Assembly (NCBI GenBank): GCA_028865545.1
Contig: JAGWJY010000002.1
Span: forward strand, 88,514-152,513
Source of the DNA: Alphaproteobacteria bacterium
GTDB taxonomy: Bacteria > Pseudomonadota > Alphaproteobacteria > Micropepsales > Micropepsaceae
Length of the DNA stretch: 64,000 bases
Direction of reading: 5' to 3'
Below, piece after piece: positions 22,101-28,168 of the stretch. Both the position numbers and the translations under genes were made by a program. Under the pieces are notes generated by a model, which was not told where the DNA came from, ran no database searches, and saw nothing but the letters and a program-made list of their open reading frames with translations. Numbering within the stretch: the first letter of the stretch is position 1; each line of letters begins with the position of its first letter.

Positions 22101-22306
22101 AACCCGACCGATGCCCTCTTCGCATTTGTCGAGTCCGTCAAGCTTGCGCGGTAGCCCGTCACCACGACGGTTTCCATCGCACCGCCTGCGTCCTGCGCGA
22201 AGGTCGGTGCGACCGCTGCAGCGGCCATTCCCAACCCTGCAAGAACCGTCGTGCCGAGCAACATCGTCCTGGCGCGACCACTTAGTTTATCCACTGTCGG
22301 ATGCAT
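19124..22306 (-). CDS. TonB-dependent outer-membrane receptor (probable xylan oligosaccharide receptor)
   Basis: A 1060-residue receptor. The start at 22306 (MHPTVDKLSGRARTM...) has GGGAGAACC upstream; the longer frame would run over the operator at 22437-22450. The signal sequence ends near PTFAQ, followed by the TonB-box-like METVVVTG. The plug domain has FAEDIGKFPDTNIAESFNRIPGVTISRDIDGEGVNIQIRGLGPSFTKVLLNGAQV. The barrel ends LYLIGIRGTF. Receptors of this type import plant oligosaccharides in alphaproteobacteria; the shared operator with GH115 and the position inside the xylan locus point to (glucurono)xylo-oligosaccharides, which is inference. Confidence 0.9.
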   Translation of the reverse strand: MHPTVDKLSGRARTMLLGTTVLAGLGMAAAAVAPTFAQDAGGAMETVVVTGYRASLTDSTNAKRASVGFTDTVFAEDIGKFPDTNIAESFNRIPGVTISRDIDGEGVNIQIRGLGPSFTKVLLNGAQVAMGSTGTTDAQGTNREVDLNMLPSELFTQLTVNKTPYADLLEGGAAGTVNMRTMRPFDNPGMHITYSAQGTQSSNDHTAVGEHGTLIVSDTEGPFGVLIGVTGLVNPVYTTGFETIGWTTPKLNAAMCPANDCAPIGGGNWTIPATVPVNVTTGGLVPGATIDKAMLLALNPGLTVEQLGTALIPRLGRPMFEQGTRSRFNGVVSLEYRPTDNLHFYVDMIGGRLDNNLNRSDIDWVGRNGSMIPENLKLDANGVVTSGTFANSQFFLEARPYKEKEDFLSINPGMEWQVTDLFNVSLKANVTRSHFFRDSPTILVNTPASNATAPTIPGTPLPPTGGAFVTYTNNGVPTEAFNIDLNNPANFVWAGGRVNIQDEKRYVYTNGVHLDMEYGGDEMNVKFGGAFDEAYRNIMGYDNSQAWQNAVCGDNPNVYLPGPNSEPGCNGLVLTGTQTPGTSIGGGLPAYPGYGTYYSVGMPTLTWAGSYIPQANLANYLLPGPAGFITANYAKIERDAHFAAFDYPNAPNATGANTGASAGLVDEKNWGMYAEANGILHLGDRSLKYNVGLRWVETHQRIGGYVSHADPRDAAPYTVPADGGKYPNYNTWTLTQHTYQSFLPSINLAYEVADDFEVRGSISRTMTRPNPSSMLPGVNFGDPSAAQATVGNPDLAPFYSNNIDLGAELYTGGEGYIGASVFRKGISGFTILGNTTEPFSFLAQYGITYSTANPTQQAALQARGCTSDTNCNTTVIIQKQVNANGLETINGVEMDMVQPLDFLTDPYLGFTGLGVTANFTIVDQKSSGAAPAIATGVAPYTYNLTGYYENGGAMLRMSYNFTAREYNSGSNQNGICLPTATSAGCPGGAYLFQQPYGQADFSSSLKLSTLFGTIPSDPELTFDIQNVFKAKLKATFQYPSAPFTYYNQGSLYLIGIRGTF

Positions 22307-22436
22307 AATTCGGTTCTCCCCTAAGATGTTTTTTTGCGTTCTCGCCGCGCAGGTCGGCATCCGCGCCAACTTGCTTGTCGTAGAGGGGGAGCCATCTCCG
22401 ATGCCCGCCCCGCTCGGTCGCGCTCCCATTTCAATA

Positions 22437-22450
22437 TGGTAGCGGTACCA
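22437..22450. promoter_or_regulatory. Xylan-locus operator before the TonB receptor gene
   Basis: TGGTAGCGGTACCA occurs here and, base for base, again at 31145-31158 between the CE15 and GH115 genes. It is a palindrome with one central mismatch pair, typical of LacI-family sites. It lies 131-144 bases before the receptor start. Confidence 0.75.
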
Positions 22451-22844
22451 TGTCGGCATTAAAGTCGAGCGCTTGCGTCTCGTCAAGAAACTACCAAGAC
22501 AAGAGATGATATTGCCAAGTAGTGTTGCCATAACAACTCTATTGAATACTAATGATTATGAATAGAAATCGCATATAAAACCAATATTGATTATCAATCG
22601 CGAATGGCAAGGGGTGATAATGAAGTAAATGTGAGTGCGACTGATATGCAGCGTGTCGCGACGGATCACACAAATGACTACGAACAGCGGCCGTGATGCC
22701 GCATATTGGACTGCCCAAAATCATTTTTTCTGCAGGTGCGTCTGATTGGATTTCTATTGTTGCCCGCGGCGGCGGCCTCTTGGCCGATGACATCAAACGC
22801 GTTTCACGAAATTTGTCGCAGCCCAAAATGTTTTCTGCGCGCCC

Positions 22845-22895
22845 CTTGAACCGACACGGTCGAATTACCACATAAGTTATATCCCCACATTTGCA
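22845..22895 (-). repeat. Copy A of a 51-base dispersed element
   Basis: Read on the minus strand, this stretch matches 52025-52075 (plus strand) at 42 of 51 positions without gaps. Shared cores include CAAATGTGG, GATATA, TATGTGGTAA and TTCAAG. It is oriented toward the TonB receptor gene. Confidence 0.55.
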
Positions 22896-23192
22896 GGCAG
22901 AGTTCTCCGCGGCGGCGTCCATCGCCGCTCGGCGCGAGACTGCTGCTTATGGCGCTGCGCTGCCGCGCGGCCTTCAAACGTGGAACCAATTCTGAAAGAG
23001 CCCGGCATCGGGCAGGAGGCTTGTATGAAGACGGAATGGAATAAAACTCGGCGAATGGTCATGCCACCCTAGGGCGCACGGCAACCCATAGCGCGAAAAA
23101 ACCCCTTCCCGATCGGCGGGACGAGTCTATCCGGAGTGCGGGCAGAAATTTGATTGAGGTGCTCGGCCGGACAAGACCTCGGCCCACACCTT

Positions 23193-23233
23193 AAAAAATG
23201 GGCGGACCCCGTTCAGTAAAAACGAGGCCCGCC
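23193..23233 (-). terminator. Terminator of the GH115-GH10-oxidoreductase-GH67 operon
   Basis: On the minus strand a 13-base stem (arms 23221-23233 and 23201-23213, two G-T pairs) with a 7-base loop is followed by CATTTTTTAA. It begins 12 bases after the GH67 stop codon. Confidence 0.85.
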
Positions 23234-23245
23234 ATGGAGAGGTGC

Positions 23246-25492
23246 TTAGTGCGCGTCTGTTGGCGTCGCCTTCGGCGCCATATCCATATGCGTCGCCTTG
23301 GCGCTGTTGACGAATGGCGCCGCTGTCATGCCTGGGTTACCGGGGGCATAGGGAAACGCCAGAGACTCATAGTAGTCGAGCGTATGCTCCGGCGCCGCAT
23401 ATCCCGCCGGAAGCGGAAGCCCGTTGAGGCTCTGAAAATAGGCGATGCTGGCGTCGCGCCATAACTGCGCGTCCCGGTGCTGGATCTCCAGGAAGGCCGT
23501 GACCTGCGCAAAGCGCTCCGGGTCGATATAGGGCTTCAAATTGGCCCAGGTTGCCTGCATGTCCGTCACCGTGTTCACGCCTTGCGTATAATGCATCACC
23601 AACCCGTCCCACAGCGTGTGGCCGGACTTCATCTCATAGGTCCAGGGAAGATGATGGAACCAGAGCAGGAATTTCTGGGGCGTCGTGTTGACGTCCGTGA
23701 ACTCCTTGTCGAGCGGCGGCGCGTATTGCGCAACGGCGTTGCTGCCGGTGGGTGTGCGATCGAAGCCGATGCCGCCCTTGTCGGCCTTGTTGTAGTAGAC
23801 CGGGTTCCAGTCCGGCCGACCGACATTGTCGATCCACGGACCGGGCCCGTAATGGTGGCCGGTACCCATCTGATGAGCGAGCCCGAGCGGCGTCATGTAG
23901 TTCACGGCTGCTTCGCGCGATCCCATCATCATGGCAACAATGGGCGTCACCGCCGCCGGGTTTGTGGTGAGCGTCATGCGCACCCAGTCGTTGGCGATCT
24001 CCTCCGCGGATTGATCCGGATTCCACGCCAGACGGCCGAAGGCGTACCAGTTCGCCTGGTCGAAGGTGCCGCCGCACCAGTTGCGGTCGGTGCCGACATT
24101 GGCGACGCCCGCCATCAGCGTGTTCTTATTGCCGAACAGCGAGCCGTCGATGACCTTGGCGACGGTCGAACCCGGCCCGCGTGCATAGGTGTCTGATTGC
24201 AGCACTTCCTGCCACATCGTGCCGAGATAGACGAGATGCGTCTCGAAACCGAGATACTCCTTGGTGGGCTGCACCTCGAGTCCCATGTTGGTCTTGGGTG
24301 TGGCGCCGAACAGCGGGCTGAACGGTTCGCGCGGCTGGAAGTCGAGCGGACCGTTCTTGACCTGCAGGATGACGTTGTCGTCGAACTTGCCGTCCAGCGG
24401 CACGAACTCGTCATAGGCCTGCTTGATGCGATCGGTCGGCACCTTGTCCGAATAGACGAAGGCCCGCCACATGACGATGCCGTGATGCGGTTTGAGCGCC
24501 TCGGCCAGCATATTGGCGCCATCGGCGTGGGTGCGGCCATAGTCCTGCGGACCGGGCTGTCCTTCCGAATTGGCCTTCACCAGGAAACCGCCGAAGTCCG
24601 GAACATAGTGGTAGATTTCGTCGGCTTTCGCTTTCCACCAAGCCCGTACGGCCGGGTCAAGCGGGTCGGCGGTCTTGAGGCCGCCGATCTCGATGGGCGC
24701 GCTGAAGCGGGCGGAGAGGTAGACCTTGATGCCATAAGGACGGAACGCATCGGCCAGCGCGGCTACCTTCTTCAGATAGCGAGGAGTGAGGATTAGGGCA
24801 TTCGCGGCGACATTGTTGAGGACAGCGCCGTTGATGCCGATCGAAGCGTCAGCGCGCGCGTAATCCATGTAGCGCGGCTTGACGTATTCCGGCAGTTCCC
24901 ACCAGTTGAAGATCGAGAACCCGGCATAGCCGCGCTCGATCGTGCCGTCGAGGTTGTCCCAATGATCGAGCAGGCGGTACTTCACTTTCGGTGCGGAGAC
25001 GATATCCAACTTGTCGAGCGGTTGACGGGTCTGGATCTGACGCAGGAAACGGAAGGCACCGTAGAGGACACCGACATCGCTGTTGGCGGCAATGACGATG
25101 ACCTTGTGGCCCTTCGCCACCACGCTGCGGATGATGTAGCCCTCGCCGCCTACCTGACCGAGCGGCAAATTCAGGCCGGCGATGGTCTTGGAATCTGCCG
25201 GAGTTCCGAACAGCACCGCGCCGTCGCGCCGGATGGAATCGCCGACGGGCTCCTTGCGATCGAGCAAACCGCTCAGCCCACGCACCAGTTCTTCGCGCGT
25301 GACCTGCGCCGTTGGCGAGGTTCCCGCCGTCACCAGAACATCGGCCGCTGCCCGATATTGGCCGAGCCACTGCTTTTCCACCGGATGGTAGCGGAGCCAG
25401 AGCTCGTAGCCGTCTTCGGCCTGGGCAGCGGCGGAAAAACAGCAAAGCGCGATCAGCACCGCAAGGCCGCGAAGATATGAAGTGGCTTTCAT
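23246..25492 (-). CDS. aguA: GH67 alpha-glucuronidase
   Basis: A 748-residue enzyme that removes terminal (4-O-methyl-)glucuronic acid from xylo-oligosaccharides. A signal peptide (LRGLAVLIALCCFSAAAQA) exports it to the periplasm. The expected catalytic residues are in place: general acid Glu310 in KANSEGQPGP, and Asp384 (GPLDFQPREP) and Glu412 (EVQPTKEYLGF) as the pair of bases. Their spacing (74 and 28 residues) agrees with Cellvibrio GlcA67A, where I recall Glu292, Asp365 and Glu393. RBS GAGGAATT precedes the start. It is the last gene of the minus-strand operon that begins at GH115. Confidence 0.95.
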   Translation of the reverse strand: MKATSYLRGLAVLIALCCFSAAAQAEDGYELWLRYHPVEKQWLGQYRAAADVLVTAGTSPTAQVTREELVRGLSGLLDRKEPVGDSIRRDGAVLFGTPADSKTIAGLNLPLGQVGGEGYIIRSVVAKGHKVIVIAANSDVGVLYGAFRFLRQIQTRQPLDKLDIVSAPKVKYRLLDHWDNLDGTIERGYAGFSIFNWWELPEYVKPRYMDYARADASIGINGAVLNNVAANALILTPRYLKKVAALADAFRPYGIKVYLSARFSAPIEIGGLKTADPLDPAVRAWWKAKADEIYHYVPDFGGFLVKANSEGQPGPQDYGRTHADGANMLAEALKPHHGIVMWRAFVYSDKVPTDRIKQAYDEFVPLDGKFDDNVILQVKNGPLDFQPREPFSPLFGATPKTNMGLEVQPTKEYLGFETHLVYLGTMWQEVLQSDTYARGPGSTVAKVIDGSLFGNKNTLMAGVANVGTDRNWCGGTFDQANWYAFGRLAWNPDQSAEEIANDWVRMTLTTNPAAVTPIVAMMMGSREAAVNYMTPLGLAHQMGTGHHYGPGPWIDNVGRPDWNPVYYNKADKGGIGFDRTPTGSNAVAQYAPPLDKEFTDVNTTPQKFLLWFHHLPWTYEMKSGHTLWDGLVMHYTQGVNTVTDMQATWANLKPYIDPERFAQVTAFLEIQHRDAQLWRDASIAYFQSLNGLPLPAGYAAPEHTLDYYESLAFPYAPGNPGMTAAPFVNSAKATHMDMAPKATPTDAH

Positions 25493-25560
25493 GCGAATTC
25501 CTCGATTTGTTCGAACAGGTCGGCGTACACAGCAGATGAGGTGATGGGAATGTGCTCAGA

Positions 25561-26931
25561 TCAGCCCGATACCACGGGATGAATCCATGGCGCGCGATAG
25601 GTGCGTGCCAGTCGCTTCTGCGCTTCTTCGTCGCCGATGACCCGCTGCTGTTGAGCGTCCCAATGAATGCCGCGCCCGAGATCCATCGACATGTTCGCCA
25701 GAATGCAGCACGAGGTGGAGATATAGCCCTGCTCGACGTCCGCGGCAGGTCTTCCGCCCGTTTCGATGGCGGCGATGAAATCGCGCATGTTGGAACGTGT
25801 CAGCGCCGTCAGCTGGCGATCGGAACTGGGCAGCAGCTTGTCATTCGGAAATGCCGCAAGTTCGGCCGACATGTCGCCGGCGAGACGCGACCCCTGGCCG
25901 GGCACCGGTTCAAACACATAGTTGACCGACCCGATCCTGAGCGTACCTTTGTCGCCGTAGATGTTGGCGCCCCAGCCGCCCGCGGGACCGTCGGGTATGG
26001 TACCCCACTCCCGGTTTCCCCAGGACATGAGCAGATTGTCGAACTCGAACTGCGCAGTCTGGGTATCGGGAACCGTCGCGATACTGTCCTTGTCGACGTA
26101 AGTGCCGCCGACCGACGAGACGCGCTTTGGCCAGCCCAGGTCGAGCATCCAGCGGCAGGTGTCGACCATATGCACGCCGAGATCAGCGATGTAGCCATTC
26201 CCGAATTCCCGGAACGAGCGCCAATTCACCGGATGAATGTTCGGGTGATAAGGCATCAGTGGCGAAGGGCCGCAATAGAAATCCCAGTCGAGATACGCGG
26301 GTGGCTGCGTCTGCGGCGGGAAACTTTTCTGGCGCTGATGATAATAGCCGAAGACTTCCACATACCCGACCTTGCCGAGAAGGCCGGCACGCACAACCTT
26401 GTCGCGCGCCTCGATGTGGCAGGACGTCGTGCGCCGCTGCGTGCCCACCTGAACCACACGGTTATGCGCGCGCGCCGCCGCAACAAGCGTTTGTCCCTCA
26501 CTAACATCCAGGGTGATGGGCTTTTCTAGATAAAGATGCGCGCCGGCTTTCATTGCGGCCAAGGCCGGCAAGGCGTGCCAATGGTCGGGCGTTCCGATAA
26601 TCACGATGTCGAATTTGTGCCTGGCCAGCATCGTGCGGTAGTCGTGATAAAGCTCGGGTTGATGGGTTTGCTTTACCAGCGAGTCTGGGAAGGCCATGAT
26701 ACGCGTTCGGGCGTCTTCCAGCATATGCTGGTCGACATCGCACAAAGCGACCACCTGCACCGGAGCGACCTGCATCAGGGCGTAGAGATCGACCTTACCC
26801 ATCCAGCCGCAGCCAATAGCACCGACACGATAGGGCCGCCGCTTCGCGAAGGCTGGACTGCTCAAGCCGGCGGCTGCCACCGTGGCCGCTGCACCACCAA
26901 GTATTTGACGTCGATTGGTATCCATCGTCAT
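25561..26931 (-). CDS. Tat-exported Gfo/Idh/MocA-family oxidoreductase
   Basis: About 456 residues. It opens with a twin-arginine signal (MDTNRRQILGGAAATVAAAGLSSPAFA), so it should be exported folded with its cofactor. The Rossmann motif is VGAIGCGWMG, followed by ALCDVD, VIIGTPDHWH and the family EKPITLD. The C-terminal domain has FGNGYIADLGVHMVDTCRWML, the Asp/His pattern of the catalytic site. Most family members are cytoplasmic sugar dehydrogenases, but GH109 glycosidases share this fold and export signal and use NAD catalytically. The start at 26931 has GGAGCAAGGC upstream; 26925 is also possible. It lies between GH10 and GH67 in one operon, so it probably acts on a xylan side chain or product. 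The reaction is unknown. Confidence 0.8.
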   Translation of the reverse strand: MTMDTNRRQILGGAAATVAAAGLSSPAFAKRRPYRVGAIGCGWMGKVDLYALMQVAPVQVVALCDVDQHMLEDARTRIMAFPDSLVKQTHQPELYHDYRTMLARHKFDIVIIGTPDHWHALPALAAMKAGAHLYLEKPITLDVSEGQTLVAAARAHNRVVQVGTQRRTTSCHIEARDKVVRAGLLGKVGYVEVFGYYHQRQKSFPPQTQPPAYLDWDFYCGPSPLMPYHPNIHPVNWRSFREFGNGYIADLGVHMVDTCRWMLDLGWPKRVSSVGGTYVDKDSIATVPDTQTAQFEFDNLLMSWGNREWGTIPDGPAGGWGANIYGDKGTLRIGSVNYVFEPVPGQGSRLAGDMSAELAAFPNDKLLPSSDRQLTALTRSNMRDFIAAIETGGRPAADVEQGYISTSCCILANMSMDLGRGIHWDAQQQRVIGDEEAQKRLARTYRAPWIHPVVSG

Positions 26932-26944
26932 GCCTTGCTCCATC

Positions 26945-28168
26945 TTATGCCGGCTTTATGTTCATTGCAGGCCGCGCAGGTGCCGAACGGAAGGCCTCCG
27001 CCATGGCGTCGCGAAGTGGCTTTGGGTTGTAGTTGTCGTCGTAGGGACACGGCCGTTGTGGCAAACCGTCGGCACGCGGGATGAATTCCTGCAGCCAGTT
27101 GTACTTGTCCACCAATCCCCAGACCATCACATAGCGTAGCTGCGGATAGCTCACCATGATGTCGAAATACGCCTTGCCCACATCCGCCACGGCGCGATCG
27201 CGGACGGCTATATCGGTTGGGGCGCTCTTGTCGTTGATGTCGAACTCCGTGATCAGGAGATCGAAGCCCATGCTCGTCACGTCGTCGAGAAACTTGCGCC
27301 ACGCCGGTTCGTCGCGTTCGGACCCCGGGCCGCCACCGGTGGTGCCGTATCCGATGTGCCCCTGCACGCCGAGAGCATCGACTGGCAGGTTTCTCTTCTT
27401 CACATAGTCCAATAGCTTCAGGATGCCCGAACGGTGTGTACCGTTGGGGCCCCAGCTCGGAAAGTCGTTGTAGACCAGTTCGGCATGAGGCGCGGCCTCT
27501 CGTGCGGCGTGAAAGCAGATATCGACGAGGTTCCAGCCTAGATGCTTGGTGAACACGGTGTCGTTCAGTTCGCCCGTTTGCTGGTTGATCGTTTCGTTGA
27601 TCACGTCATAGCTGAAGATTCGTTTGCCGTAGCGACGACAGACTTTGAAGATATGGTCGCGCAGCATGCGCTCGGCTGCTGTCGCCGGACGTGAACCGAA
27701 GTCATAATTGTCCTGCCAGCGCGGCATCCACCGCGTCGCGTTCCAGAACAGATTGTGTCCGCGCACCGCCATTCGATGGCGCGTCGCGAAGTCGACCAGA
27801 ATGTCTGCTCGACGAAAGTCGAATTTGTTCGATTCCGGCCGCACCACGTACCACTTAAGCTCGTTTTCGGGCACGAGGATGCCGCACTGCTCGACCATGA
27901 GGGCGCGCATGCGCGCATCGTCGAAGGGGACCGGGCGCCGAGGCCTCGCCAGCACTGCTGGAGGCAAGAGGGCGAGTTCCCCCTTGGTGCTACCGGTACC
28001 GATGCAGCTGCCGAAATGGAGGCCCTTTGTTTGCGCGACCCCGTTTAGTGACTCGGCCCCCGTACCGGCCGCCTGCCCGTTCTTCGCCATTGCGTTTTGC
28101 AGCGGAACGCAGCCGACCGCAGCAGCCAATGCCGCCGTTACACATTCACGACGCGAGATTTCGCTCAT
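26945..28168 (-). CDS. GH10 endo-beta-1,4-xylanase (first copy)
   Basis: A 407-residue xylanase. The acid/base is Glu192 in YDVINETI and the nucleophile Glu308 in LLITEFDIND; HNLFWNATRWMPRW and VQGHIGYG are further family landmarks. The N-terminus SRRECVTAALAAAVGC is a twin-arginine signal and its Cys20 could serve as a lipidation site, which would anchor the enzyme. The sequence departs from classical GH10 (YDVINET instead of WDVVNEA), as does its length before the barrel. The start overlaps the GH115 stop by four bases (ATGA). Confidence 0.92.
   Translation of the reverse strand: MSEISRRECVTAALAAAVGCVPLQNAMAKNGQAAGTGAESLNGVAQTKGLHFGSCIGTGSTKGELALLPPAVLARPRRPVPFDDARMRALMVEQCGILVPENELKWYVVRPESNKFDFRRADILVDFATRHRMAVRGHNLFWNATRWMPRWQDNYDFGSRPATAAERMLRDHIFKVCRRYGKRIFSYDVINETINQQTGELNDTVFTKHLGWNLVDICFHAAREAAPHAELVYNDFPSWGPNGTHRSGILKLLDYVKKRNLPVDALGVQGHIGYGTTGGGPGSERDEPAWRKFLDDVTSMGFDLLITEFDINDKSAPTDIAVRDRAVADVGKAYFDIMVSYPQLRYVMVWGLVDKYNWLQEFIPRADGLPQRPCPYDDNYNPKPLRDAMAEAFRSAPARPAMNIKPA

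Larger units (their letters stand above)
22307..23190. other. Long intergenic region upstream of the xylan TonB receptor
   Basis: About 880 bases without a convincing gene. It contains the operator at 22437-22450, an AT-rich stretch at 22535-22620, and a 51-base element at 22845-22895 that recurs near 52025. Short open frames here have no recognisable features. The remainder (22900-23190) shows nothing I can name. Confidence 0.6.

Noticed and set aside
22539..22922. A 127-codon minus-strand frame whose start resembles a plus-strand frame at 51986-52246 (KCGDI.YVV.R.CRFK)
   Set aside because: The resemblance ends after 17 residues, exactly where the shared 51-base DNA element ends, so it is explained by the repeat and not by a protein family.
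27985..28002. Operator-like sequence with GGTACCGGTAGC on the minus strand inside the first GH10 gene
   Set aside because: It encodes the Gly-Thr-Gly-Ser-Thr stretch of the protein and lies within a gene, so chance resemblance is the simpler explanation.
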